Shown: positions 6,921-15,320 of the stretch, piece by piece
Layout: the number at the start of each line of letters is the position of its first letter
How positions within the stretch are numbered: the stretch's first letter is position 1
NCBI GenBank assembly: GCA_003154095.1
Contig: PMCK01000562.1
Location: forward strand, 19,902-52,938
DNA length: 33,037 bases
Reading direction: 5' to 3'
Source of the DNA: Myxococcales bacterium
GTDB taxonomy: Bacteria; Myxococcota_A; Polyangia; Polyangiales; Polyangiaceae
Notes under the pieces: model-generated
The model's input: only the letters and a program-made list of their open reading frames with translations
The model's database searches: none
What the model was told of the DNA's origin: nothing
Position numbers and translations under genes: made by a program

Positions 6921-8757
6921 ATGTCATCTCTCGAGAGCCCAGCTGGCGCCGACACAGTGCCCGGTATCGTAGCGCGGCTCATTTGGCTCTGGGCGGCTTT
7001 GTTGGCGGTGCTCGCATCCTTGCCAAGCTTGTTCGTCGGGTTTGTGAACGATGATCTCAACCACCGCCTGGTGCTCGAGGGGCGTGTCCCAGGCCGCTCG
7101 GGGACCTGGTTCGGGCTCTACGATTTTACATCACCCAGCTTGCCGGCGTCCGCACTGACTAGGCAAGGAATCTTTCCTTGGTTTACGGATCCCGCGCTCG
7201 CTTTGAGGTTTCTGCGACCGCTGTCGAGCGCGACCTTGGCGCTCGACCACGCGCTGTTCGGGCGCAATGCGCTGATCGCTCACGTGCATTCGTTGCTCTG
7301 GATGGCAGTTCTTGCGGGAATTGTTGGCCGGCTCTTTCAGCGCTGGTTCAGTGCGCCCGCAGCGCTCGTATCGGCGGTCGTGTTCGCGCTTTCGGGCGTG
7401 CACGCGATCCCGCTGAGCTGGCTCGCCTCGCGGCACACCCTAGTGGCAGCCAGCTTCGGCGCGCTGTCCCTATGGGGTTGGGTACGCCTTCGGGAGGATG
7501 GCTATAAGCCGGGGCTCGCCTTGTCAGCGGTCGCATTGGTCGCAAGCTTGCTATCCAGCGAATCGGGGCTGGTGACTGCTCGCCTGCTACGAGCTCGGCA
7601 CACGGGGTTTGTGGCGCGGACTACGAGGCGCAGCTCTACCGGTGGGATTGGGTTTGTGTTACCTCGCCTTATACGCGGCGCTCGGCTATGGCACACGGGG
7701 CAGCAACTTCTATGTCTCCCCCTTTAACGCACCCCTCGACTATTTGAAGGCGGTGTTCTGGGGAGTTCCGGCACTCGCTACGGAGTTGCTGCTTGGTGTG
7801 CCGTCCATCGTCCTAAGCATCGGAGGGCGTTCCACACAGGTGCTGTTGGTCGGCGCTGGATCGTGCGCCGTTGTCGGAACCGTCTTGCTGTTGCGTGCCG
7901 TCAACACGGCACTGTCTGTCAGCAACCGGCGGTTGCTCGCTTGGCTGGCAATCGGCTCGGTCGTGAGCCTGCTTGCACTCGTTGGAGCACCGGTGTCAGG
8001 CCGGGTCCTACCGCTGCCTTTCTTGGGAGCCGCTGCGGTAGCGGGTCACGTCCTGTGGGGCTCCTGGGCGATGGCTCGCGGCAAGGTGGGGCTTGTGGCA
8101 CCAAGAGGCTCTCATTCAAAACGTCCGCAACAGGGCTCAATGGGTCACAAGCGCTGGTGGATGGCGTTCGGTGTGGTCGTTCTGTTCCAGCTCGGACTGT
8201 CACCTTTGATGCGGCTGAGCATGCCATCCCAGTTCAGAAAGGCGGGTGAAAGACAAAAGCAGCTTGCTCTGGCGGCCGATATCGGTTCCTGTTCTCATGG
8301 TGGCTCTCTTTACGTCGTGAACGGTCCCGATCCGACGCTAACGCTGTACGGCTGGGCCGCGATTCTCTTTTACAGGCATGAGAAGCCGGGCGCCGACCGC
8401 CTAAGGATTCTCTCCATGGCGCCGCAGCCTCAGCGCCTTTCCCGAGCCGCATCAAACGTCCTAGAGCTGGAAGTGTTGGACCCGCCGCGGCAAAGTAATC
8501 TATTCGAGCCGCTGTTTCGCTCCCCAAGCCACCCGCTCCAACGGGGCCAAAGCGTCCAGCTCGATGAGCTCGCGGTGCAGGTGGATGCGGCGAGCGCGGG
8601 CTTATTCACACGGGCGCGCTTCGAGTTCGAGAACGACCTTGACCACTCGCGATCGTGTTTGATGGTTTGGAAAAACGGGCGGCTCGAGAAGCTGCCGATG
8701 CCTCACCTCGGCGAGAACGTGCGCATCGAGCACGAGCCCGGACCCATGGGACTGTGA
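6921..8757 (+). pseudogene. Polytopic membrane protein, glycosyltransferase-39-like, with one frameshift
   Basis: Two overlapping frames form one protein of about 612 residues. The first runs from ATG 6921 to about 7578, the second from there to the stop at 8757. The break falls in ESGLVTA / LACYELGTRGLWRG, where the reading frame moves by one base. The N-terminal half has the layout of lipid-linked-sugar transferases of the GT39/PMT or ArnT type: a first membrane helix, a loop with an acidic pair (GFVNDDLNH), then many membrane helices. The C-terminal 180 residues are soluble and probably periplasmic. The frameshift is either a real mutation or a sequencing indel. If it is an error, this is an intact gene. 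No substrate can be assigned. It lies between attC-like copies A and B. Confidence 0.7.
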
Positions 8758-8884
8758 CGAAACACACGTTTGGATGTCGTGCGCCTCGAAGCGGAATTCC
8801 AAGGCTTACCCTAGCGATGGTGGGCGCCGTCGTAGAACAATCAATCAGCCGAGCGTCGACAATCATAAGAGCGTCACTTGAGCG

Positions 8885-9043
8885 CACCAACTCACGCTTG
8901 CACCGGACGGCCTAGTTTTCTGGAAGGTTGTGGTCAGCGGCAGCGGTGGCTTCGCAACAATTTTACTGCTGCCGCTTGTTATGGCATCCTGACAAGTGCT
9001 GTGCGGACCTAATGGGGCCGCAAGTGTGGCCCCCACGGCGTAT
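8885..9043 (+). repeat. attC-like structured repeat, copy B (right end decayed)
   Basis: The left half is nearly identical to copy A (CAACTCACGCTTGCACC, then ACGGCCTAGTTTTCTGG, then GTTGTGGTCAG). The central stem AGCGGCAGCGGT (8936-8947) pairs with ACTGCTGCCGCT (8965-8976), with one G-T wobble, around a 17-nt loop ending in ATTTT as in copy A. The stem sequence differs from copy A although the flanks are the same, so pairing rather than sequence is kept. The right end has GCAAGTG in the L' position, but the GTTRRRY end is not recognisable. Confidence 0.65.
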
Positions 9044-9106
9044 TCGGCGATTTCTCAACCCAAACTGTAGCAACATGGACAGACTATCGGCTGGGGGCCT
9101 GAATCA

Positions 9107-9115
9107 TGGTATACT
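9107..9115 (+). promoter_or_regulatory. Extended -10 promoter element for the toxin-antitoxin pair
   Basis: TGG-TATACT (TGn extension plus a near-consensus -10 box) lies 10 bp upstream of the antitoxin ATG at 9125. No good -35 box is seen at 17 bp, which extended -10 promoters can lack. The very short distance implies a nearly leaderless mRNA or overlap with an autoregulatory operator. Confidence 0.4.
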
Positions 9116-9124
9116 GGTGGCATC

Positions 9125-9331
9125 ATGTCGCAGCCTCTGACGGCCAATGACCTACTACCCCTCGTTGCTCGGCTAGCTCCCCAAGAGCGGGAGCGTTTGG
9201 CTCGCTTGATCAGCGCCACGTCTGAGCGTGATGCCGCTATCTACGCGACCGCGCCGATCAGGCAGGATGAATTCGCTGCCGACGACGAATCCTTGGCATG
9301 GGATGCCGAGGGCTGGGAGGACGTAAAGTGA
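9125..9331 (+). CDS. Antitoxin of a MazF/PemK-type toxin-antitoxin pair
   Basis: A 68-aa acidic protein (MSQPLTANDLLPLVARLAPQ...) that ends in a very acidic tail (DDESLAWDAEGWEDVK), as toxin-binding tails of small antitoxins often do. The N-terminal half is a probable helical DNA-binding or dimerisation segment, but I do not recognise the fold. It overlaps the toxin gene by 4 bp (GTGA), the normal antitoxin-toxin order, so the two are co-translated. Its function as antitoxin is inferred from the neighbour. Such antitoxins usually repress their own promoter, and the extended -10 element just upstream would be the target. Confidence 0.8.
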   Translation: MSQPLTANDLLPLVARLAPQERERLARLISATSERDAAIYATAPIRQDEFAADDESLAWDAEGWEDVK

Positions 9332-9654
9332 ATCGTGGTGAGATTCGCTGGTGCACGTTCCGACTGCCTGACAAAAGAAGACCCGTAATGGTCCTAAGCC
9401 GAACTGAGGTTCTTGAACACCTAAACGAAGTGATTGTTGTTCCCATAACGCGGACAATTCGTGGACTGGCAACCGAAGTCGTCCTGACTCAAGATGACGG
9501 AATGCCCGTAACGTGTGCTTTGAACTTCGATCATGTCGCCCTCGCTCAGAAGGATCGCATCGGTTCTGCTCTGAGTACATTTGCGGAATGCACGCTGGCC
9601 CGAAGTGAGAAATGCGCTCCTGATAGCGTGTGGCTTCGAATCCAGCGAAGCTAG
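9328..9654 (+). CDS. MazF/PemK-family mRNA-cleaving toxin
   Basis: 108 aa from GTG 9328, which overlaps the antitoxin stop; GGGAGG upstream serves as ribosome-binding site. Family marks are NRGEIRW at the start, RRPVMVLSR on the second strand, VVPITRTIRGLATEV, and the DDGMPVTCALNFDHV stretch with the conserved Asn-x-Asp. MazF-type toxins are ribosome-independent RNases that cut mRNA at short sequence motifs. The cut site cannot be read from sequence. Length is normal and the gene looks intact. The stop codon TAG (9652-9654) overlaps the first bases of attC-like copy C, the spacing found in integron cassettes, where toxin-antitoxin pairs are frequent. Confidence 0.88.
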   Translation: MNRGEIRWCTFRLPDKRRPVMVLSRTEVLEHLNEVIVVPITRTIRGLATEVVLTQDDGMPVTCALNFDHVALAQKDRIGSALSTFAECTLARSEKCAPDSVWLRIQRS

Positions 9655-9817
9655 CTAACTCTGCTTGCACTTGCCGGCTTTCCATTTTGCAAGGTCGTGG
9701 TCAGTGGCAGGAGTGGCGCGCCCGCGCGCTTCGATCATACTCCTGCCACTTGTTCTGGTAACCTGAAACGTGATTGCGAGTCCGCATCGGCCGCAAGTAA
9801 AGCAACCGCCGTTGGCC
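9653..9817 (+). repeat. attC-like structured repeat, copy C
   Basis: R''-like AGCTAAC at 9653-9659 overlaps the toxin stop codon. L'' GCTTGCACTTGC (9663-9674) pairs with L' GCAAGTAAAGC (9793-9803), with one unpaired G at 9667 in the same place as in copy A. The only mismatch becomes a G-T wobble on the bottom strand, the strand that folds in attC recombination. The central stem AGTGGCAGGAGT (9703-9714) pairs perfectly with ACTCCTGCCACT (9739-9750), but its sequence is unlike those of copies A, B and D. The loop is 24 nt instead of 17. The right end is GTTGGCC at 9811-9817, 6 of 7 to GTTRRRY. Confidence 0.72.
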
Positions 9818-9952
9818 AGACGAACATGCTTGGCACCCTCATAAGGGACAACGACCGTTCGCCAAACAAGTACGCACATTGTCAATTGCAGCCCCTACTA
9901 CCCGGATGGCAATGCTATCTTGTCCCGATCGGAACTCTACTGAACCTGCTTT

Positions 9953-10603
9953 TTGCCATTGCCGGCTACGGGGGTTTCGACCGTCACCGGCAGCATGACT
10001 ACCAGGCGTCTTCACCACACGGCCACAGTACTTGCCGATGGGACAGTGCTGGTGACGGGAGGGCAGGACAATGTTGACGCTTTCAAAAGCCTCGCAAGCA
10101 CAGAAGTCTACAACCCCGTCGCCGGAACTTGGACGGCCAAGGGCAACATGGGAAAATCGCGCACCTACCACACGGCGACCTTGCTCCCTAGCGGCAAGGT
10201 GCTGGTGGCGGGTGGTGCCGAGTGCTCCTGCAAGATCCCGGTTGGTGCCACTAGTTGTGTGGAGTCGCGGAACGTACTGTCAAGCGCGGAACTCTACGAT
10301 CCTGAAACTGGGACCTGGACTGCTACGGGCAGCATGACTATGGCGCACTACCTCGGCACGAACACGCTGCTCTGCAATGGAACGGTGCTGGCTGTCGGTG
10401 GCTACAACACGAACTTGTCCGACCCAACGCTCGCGAGTGCAGAAATTTACGATCCAACCACAGGGACCTGGACCACTACGAGTTCAATGGCCGCGGCGAG
10501 TTGCTCCCACACGGCCGTGGCACTTGCAAACGGGAAGGTCCTCATAACAGCGGGCGATGGCCGTCCGGGAGGTTACTTTCTAGCGCGATCGGAAGTCTAC
10601 TGA
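9953..10603 (+). pseudogene. Kelch-repeat protein remnant
   Basis: About 216 codons with three to four kelch repeats of the pattern H(T/L)AT-L-G-VLV-GG ... AE(V/I/L)Y(D/N)P-TGTWT-TGSM. Kelch motifs fold as blades of a beta-propeller, and in Myxococcota such proteins are usually secreted and longer. There is no signal peptide and too few blades for a closed propeller. In the same frame, just upstream, SRSELY ends in TGA (9941-9943), mirroring the SRSEVY end at 10592-10603, so the gene looks interrupted by a stop. The start is uncertain (TTG at 9953). It directly follows attC-like copy C. Confidence 0.65.
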
Positions 10604-10611
10604 TGACGCCT

Positions 10612-10830
10612 GCTCGACGTCGGACCTGCATCCCCACACGCAATGCATTCGCCAATGCCCAGCACGCGACCATGCGCCAGGATCCCGACGTCATTCTGGT
10701 GGGCGAGTTGCGCGACTCTGAAACCATTGCCCTGGCCATCACCTCCGCCGAGTTTTCGCTGTCGACCGCGCACTCATCGTCAAGAACGGGCAATTGGCGC
10801 ATCATGGCGCTGCTGCACTGCCGATAAACA
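10612..10830 (+). pseudogene. PilT/GspE-type secretion ATPase fragment
   Basis: The stretch FANAQHATMRQDPDVILVGE followed by LRDSETIALAITSAE is the Walker B region of type IV pilus retraction and type II secretion ATPases (PilT, PilB, GspE). It carries the Asp-box R-x-D-P-D and the ATP-binding core ILVGE-RD-ETI. The following A-E-T-G-H-L-V-F-x-T-L-H-T block is damaged (AEFSLSTAHSSS). The Walker A half is missing upstream and the rest is missing downstream, so about 50 recognisable residues remain. It begins immediately after the kelch remnant. No other pilus or secretion genes are nearby. Confidence 0.72.
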
Positions 10831-10963
10831 CGGCGTCGTCGGGCGGTACCTTGCCTCCATTTTCCGACAAGATTGCCGGGATAACCGTGATCATCGCGCG
10901 CAGGCGACTGCGACCGCAAGACCCGATGGCACGGCTTCCCCAAGCCCTATATGATTGGGCTGA

Positions 10964-11149
10964 GTGGTTCTCTCCGCTAAATTCCGTCGATGGCGCCGCT
11001 GGCTCATCCTAACCGGAGGACTCGTCGTTGCATACTTAGCTCTGTGTGTTTATCCGCAACCACTCTTCTATACGACGCAGCAAGAAGGCATCGTGGTGCA
11101 CTCGATCCATCCGATACCAGAGGAGATGCGGGCAGTAGTTGTACGCTGA
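10964..11149 (+). pseudogene. N-terminal fragment of a membrane-anchored protein
   Basis: A 61-codon frame with an Arg-rich start, one strong hydrophobic segment (LILTGGLVVAYLALCVYPQP) and a short outer part ending at a stop. It looks like the signal-anchor start of a longer envelope protein, cut off after about 60 residues. There is no clear ribosome-binding site. I do not recognise the family. It could instead be a genuine small membrane protein. Confidence 0.3.
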
Positions 11150-11371
11150 CTACGTAGCGAGGGACATTGACTATGCTCGGACATGATATCGCCGGGGTCG
11201 CGCGGACAAGTGCTCGGTGCGCGAACATCTGTCCGCCGCAACCTATCGCGGGTTTGACGAGGAATCTGCCCGGTTTTCAGGTGGCATGCGCGATGCTCTC
11301 GTAAGCGCGTACGCAAGCCGCGTCGCCCCTAAGAGCGGACGGCGAATGCGTCATAGACCAGGAGTCGCACC

Positions 11372-12229
11372 ATGTCTGCCCTGTCGTATCGCACCTATAC
11401 CGCATTATTCGGCATCTCCACACTCTTGCTCAGCGGAATCTCGGCGGCACAGCCAGCCACTGGGTCGCCACAGTCCGCTCCGGCGCAAACTGAAAATGAA
11501 GCACAACCAGCAGCGCAGCAGACGTCAACCGAGGGCGAACCGAGCGGGGCCCACGTAGTTGCCTCGGCGCCACCCGCTTCATCGGGGCCAATCGCCAGTG
11601 CGCCCAACGCCGCAAGCCCTGAACCAAACCATGCGCCTCAAAGCGCGCCGGCCCCCGACGATGGTCCACGCACGCTGATCCGAGCAGACAGCAAATTGGG
11701 CGGCTACGGCGGCCTCGACGTGGGATATACGCGCCTAGTCGGCAAGGATGCGGCGCTCGCCTGTGTCGGGGGCGCGCTGCTCGTGGATCACTCATTTTCC
11801 CTGGGCCTCATCGGTTGCGGCAACGCATCGCGGATCTCAGGACAGAATTACGGCAACGTGGTTCACGAAGCGGGCGACCGACTTGAACTTGGATACGGTG
11901 GCCTGGTCGTTGGTTATCACTTCTTTCCAAGGCAGCTTTACAATCTTTCGCTCACCGCGATGTTCGGGGGAGGCGGCGCGGCCATCGTCAATTACAGGGG
12001 CACGTCGTGGAGCGACGATGACTACGACGAACACCGGCACCTCAAGACTCACGATGCGCTGTTCGTGGCTGAGCCCAGGCTGACGGGATACATCAACCTA
12101 ACGCGCTGGGCCAGAATGGGGGCCTTTGCCGGCTATCGTTTCGTCGGTGGCGTCAACATGCAGAATCTTTCAGCAGGCGACCTCTCGGGGCCCGTCGTAG
12201 GTGGCACCGTTCAATTCGGATGGTTCTGA
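11372..12229 (+). CDS. Outer-membrane beta-barrel protein with Pro/Ala-rich linker
   Basis: 285 aa. Residues 1-26 form a signal peptide ending at SAAQP. Residues about 27-100 are a Pro/Ala/Ser/Gln-rich, low-complexity linker. Residues about 105-285 alternate Gly and aromatic residues in short amphipathic strands (GGYGGLDVGYTRL, LGYGGLVVGYHFF) and end in an aromatic C-terminus (VQFGWF), the usual outer-membrane barrel sorting signal. ATG 11372 follows GGAG about 8 nt upstream. The gene stands alone between remnants. Its role, as a porin-like or structural barrel, is unknown. It looks intact and is much more protein-like than its neighbours. Confidence 0.8.
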   Translation: MSALSYRTYTALFGISTLLLSGISAAQPATGSPQSAPAQTENEAQPAAQQTSTEGEPSGAHVVASAPPASSGPIASAPNAASPEPNHAPQSAPAPDDGPRTLIRADSKLGGYGGLDVGYTRLVGKDAALACVGGALLVDHSFSLGLIGCGNASRISGQNYGNVVHEAGDRLELGYGGLVVGYHFFPRQLYNLSLTAMFGGGGAAIVNYRGTSWSDDDYDEHRHLKTHDALFVAEPRLTGYINLTRWARMGAFAGYRFVGGVNMQNLSAGDLSGPVVGGTVQFGWF

Positions 12230-12337
12230 GACTGCATCACCGAACACGCGCGGTATCCGAATTAATTGTCGTGACGCCACGCACACGGCGTGTCGCCCTA
12301 CAAACTCGTGGGGCTTGCCTGAGTGAGTAGTACTGAT

Positions 12338-12765
12338 TCATTCAAGGCGCCCCGACGCCGTGAGCGTCTGGCATCGCTCGCGGTGCGTCTCGAACGGCAT
12401 TGTCCGCGCGACGAGGCTGTCACGGTTCACGTAGAGGTCGAGGAGCGAACCTTCAACCGCAATATTGCGCGCGAGCTCTCGACGCTCGCCGGGTCGATCG
12501 AGTGTCAGCGTGGAGGTGGCTGGTACCGCAAAGTGCCCAGTCTCGATAAGAAGCAATCCTGCACCTTCCGCGACTCGAACCTCGACGGCATGTCCGAGCG
12601 CGATGGATCGCCAGGCGTTGGCGGAGCCAAGCGCGACGGGACTGCGCACGAACGCTTGACGATCGACGTCCCCCCAGCGGCTGCGGCGCCGCGCGTCATA
12701 TACAGCTTGCCCAAAGATACACGCGATATCAGTGCTTCGGGGCTGTCGGGGTAGGTCTGTTGCAA
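12338..12765 (-). pseudogene. Possible broken FecR/TPR-type regulator remnant
   Basis: On the minus strand one frame opens with LQQTYPDSPEALISRVSLGKLYM. This resembles a tetratricopeptide helix pair found at the C-terminus of FecR-like anti-sigma proteins of Myxococcota. After about 30 residues the coding character moves to another minus frame (VALGSANAWRSIALGHAVEV). No start, no complete domain and no sigma gene are seen. Both strands are open here, so coding is uncertain. Confidence 0.25.
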
Positions 12766-12899
12766 TGACCGCAGCAGTGCTAAGCTCCAATGCTGGAGGT
12801 CTTTCGTCTATTGGTGGAGACATTGCCACGGGGGGTTCACCTTCGACGGGTGGGTCCACGAACACTAGTGCATCAACCTGCCCGTCGGGGATTCAGGCT
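12763..12899 (+). pseudogene. Thr/Ser-Gly-Gly linker fragment of a lipoprotein
   Basis: One plus-strand frame reads AGGLSSIGGDIATGGSPSTG and then CPSG before a stop at about 12899. Such TGG-rich linkers follow the lipid-anchored cysteine in many Myxococcota lipoproteins; compare 25860-26333. No signal peptide or folded domain is left. A similar Gly-rich stretch lies on the opposite strand at 12940-13040, so two lipoprotein remnants may face each other here. Confidence 0.35.
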
Positions 12900-13054
12900 T
12901 CGTGAACCTCGGCATCGGGTTCCGTTGCTGCTCCCCGTGACCCGGCACCATCCATTGGCGTTGGACCCGCCGGTTGCCGTAGCTCCGCCCGGCGACGAAC
13001 GTCCGCCCGTTGCCGGCATGCATCCGCCGCGATCCGCGTTGCTTCGACCGGACT

Positions 13055-14053
13055 TTACTGATTGGCCAGACACCGTGCCAAGAATTCTAGATAACCCGTT
13101 TCATCCGCGCCGTCAAAGGACGAGAAGAGTAAGCCAACTTGCGCGGAGTGCTCACAAAGTTGTTTAGCAATCGTGAGGATATCCTCCATCCCCAACCCCA
13201 GAGCTTGAACCGAATCGAGTAGAACCCGAATAGGCAGATCCGTGGCCAGCGTCTCCATTCTGAGTTCGTTGAGCGACGACACGAGCCGCACGTAGTGGGT
13301 CTCGACGTTATCGCGCGTTGCCGGCAGTGGCGTTTCGTCCTCGTGCTGACACAAACTAACGAGAGAGACGGGCATGTTGAAAGTCGTCAATGCGGACACG
13401 CCGATCGGCACTCGAGTTTGCTGCAAAATTACTTCTATGGCTTCGTCGTTGGGAACGCCCGGATATTCACCGCCGATGATGAGCTTCGAAAGCGAGCGCA
13501 ACGCCAAAGATTTGCCGATGTTGTGAAGCATCCCCGCAAGAAAGATCCCCTCGGACGCGTGTCGCTCTCTCTCAATCACCACAAATGAAACCGCAAAAGC
13601 TTCGGTCATAGCAGCATGAAAGAGCCGTTCCCACCACCCATGGAACAGCTCATGCTCCACACGAAGTTCGACATCGAACAGTGCTCGACACGCTACGCCA
13701 ACCGCAACATTGGCGACACGCTTCAAGCCAAGCAGGGAAATAGCGGTTCGAATCGATTGAACGGGGTCGGCACGGCGATTTGCCGCCGAATTTGCCACCA
13801 TAAGAACGGCGGCACAAATCGCGGGGTCACGCTCGATCAGGTGGGCGAGGCGCCCGATATCGACATCCGGGTGTTCGGCGAGATCGATCACTCGCGAGGC
13901 CATCGCGGGAAACGAGGTGGGCTCCAGCTGATGCCGCTCGAAGTGGCTCAGAACTTGCTTGACAAGTGCACCAAGTGACGAAGCATCGAGCGCGAGACGA
14001 GTTGCCCCCGACTGCCTACCCTTTCGTTTGGTGTTCGATGTTGCGTCAGCCAT
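13055..14053 (-). CDS. HDOD-domain signalling protein
   Basis: 332 aa from ATG 14053. A longer frame to 14155 adds a poorly structured Arg-rich stretch. The HDOD domain covers about residues 46-240: FPAMASRVIDLAEHPDVDIG, RLAHLIERDPAICAAVLMVANS, then AISLLGLKRVANVAVGVA. Where true HD phosphohydrolases have H-D, this protein has LHNIGKSL, so the metal-binding Asp is lost, as is normal for HDOD proteins. HDOD proteins act as non-catalytic scaffolds in signalling, for example in cyclic-di-GMP or motility control. No partner domain is attached and no signalling gene is adjacent. No strong ribosome-binding site is seen at either start. Confidence 0.85.
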   Translation of the reverse strand: MADATSNTKRKGRQSGATRLALDASSLGALVKQVLSHFERHQLEPTSFPAMASRVIDLAEHPDVDIGRLAHLIERDPAICAAVLMVANSAANRRADPVQSIRTAISLLGLKRVANVAVGVACRALFDVELRVEHELFHGWWERLFHAAMTEAFAVSFVVIERERHASEGIFLAGMLHNIGKSLALRSLSKLIIGGEYPGVPNDEAIEVILQQTRVPIGVSALTTFNMPVSLVSLCQHEDETPLPATRDNVETHYVRLVSSLNELRMETLATDLPIRVLLDSVQALGLGMEDILTIAKQLCEHSAQVGLLFSSFDGADETGYLEFLARCLANQ

Positions 14054-14255
14054 TGTCCACGATTCGCACCAGAAACGGCCACCGCCGGGACCGCTGTAGT
14101 GTCCGAACAAAAACCCTGAGTTTCTATGCGGTTTGCGTCGCGGCCGAAGAGCCATTCTTACGATTCACCCATAGTCGCAGCGCGTCAGCCACAAGCGGAT
14201 GCTCCGAAGGCCATACCGACGACCGAAGAACCTAAGATGAAATTCTGCTTGCGCA

Positions 14256-15320
14256 TCATCGAACACTTCCCTGGGCGGCATTGGTATTGTAGGACAATCC
14301 TCCCGCTCCAAACCAGGCGCCACCTGATGGGTGGAACGTTCCAAACGTGGCTTTGGCGAACTCAGGATGCCCCCGCAAGACCCGTCGAATGGCCAGATAC
14401 TTATCGGCTGGATCTGATAGCCGGGGTCCGGATAGGCGCACAAAGACGCTTGCGCAGGAGGTTGTTGGCGCAACGAGGGGTTCGTCGGGTTCCGCTTCCT
14501 TCTTGCAGACGGGTTGGATGCGCGTTGGCCGAGGTTCATGCGCAACGGTTGAACCCAAGTGAAAGATGCCGTAGCGGCATTTGCCCGAAATGAGCGAACA
14601 GTCCGGGTGTTTCGCGAGGAGCCACACATCGTTGTGCCCCGTGAGTCCCAGGGCAACTGGCAGGTACGACTCTCGTGTCTCGTCGATGGTTGCTGCAAAG
14701 GGCACTGTCAGCAGTTGCTGTTCGCCGTTCGACGATTGTCGAATGACAATACCGCGGGCTGCTGCGAAACCCGCTGCCCAAAGCGAACCGTCAGGGCCCA
14801 ATTCCAAGGATTCGATGCTAAACCCGGGCTGCAGCAAGCGAATCTTGCTCCAACTCGTGCGGTAACCCCGGCGAGCCACTGACGGGTTGGGGTTCCGGCA
14901 CAGGCTTCGGCGGACCGGCCACGATTTCAAAATGGTGCTCATCTTTTGCCGGCTTTCCCTTGCACGGGTCCACTTTTGGCCTGCCACATCCGTCGTCGGG
15001 TCAAGGCACGCAATCTGCGCCACCGATGCACGGAACGAACTAGCGGTGTCCGGGGACGGCTCTTGCTCAACTGCGTCCGGCACATCCGCAGTTGTTGTAG
15101 GCGTCGGCACTTTGACGGGCGACAAGGTTGCCGATACGGGAATCTTCGACTGTGACGGAGTGCTTGCGGAAAGAGAATTTGCACTTTGGCACGCCACTAG
15201 AAGTGCAGTGATTTCGCAAACAGCCGTACGCCCGAGTAATTTCCTGCATGCGCCTCGCGCGCTCAGCAGCAGCGCCCGCCGAATGAGCCCGGTTGAGGAA
15301 ACGCGAGCGTTTATCACCAT
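14256..15320 (-). CDS. Probable lipoprotein with an internal out-of-frame segment
   Basis: 354 aa from ATG 15320. The N-terminus has a long basic region and then ITALLVACQS, a lipobox (LVAC) for lipid attachment, followed by a Ser/Thr/Pro linker. The C-terminal half (LELGPDGSLWAAGF, LGLTGHNDVWLLAK, FHPSGGAWFGAGG) has strand patterns like a beta-propeller. Between about 14870 and 14995 the annotated frame is Arg/Trp-rich and unlike the rest. The neighbouring minus frame reads CGRPKVDPCKGKPAKDEHHF and then PPKPVPEPQP, which looks genuine. Two opposite frameshifts would explain this. Either the protein carries about 45 wrong residues or the sequence has two indels. Confidence 0.5.
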   Translation of the reverse strand: MVINARVSSTGLIRRALLLSARGACRKLLGRTAVCEITALLVACQSANSLSASTPSQSKIPVSATLSPVKVPTPTTTADVPDAVEQEPSPDTASSFRASVAQIACLDPTTDVAGQKWTRARESRQKMSTILKSWPVRRSLCRNPNPSVARRGYRTSWSKIRLLQPGFSIESLELGPDGSLWAAGFAAARGIVIRQSSNGEQQLLTVPFAATIDETRESYLPVALGLTGHNDVWLLAKHPDCSLISGKCRYGIFHLGSTVAHEPRPTRIQPVCKKEAEPDEPLVAPTTSCASVFVRLSGPRLSDPADKYLAIRRVLRGHPEFAKATFGTFHPSGGAWFGAGGLSYNTNAAQGSVR

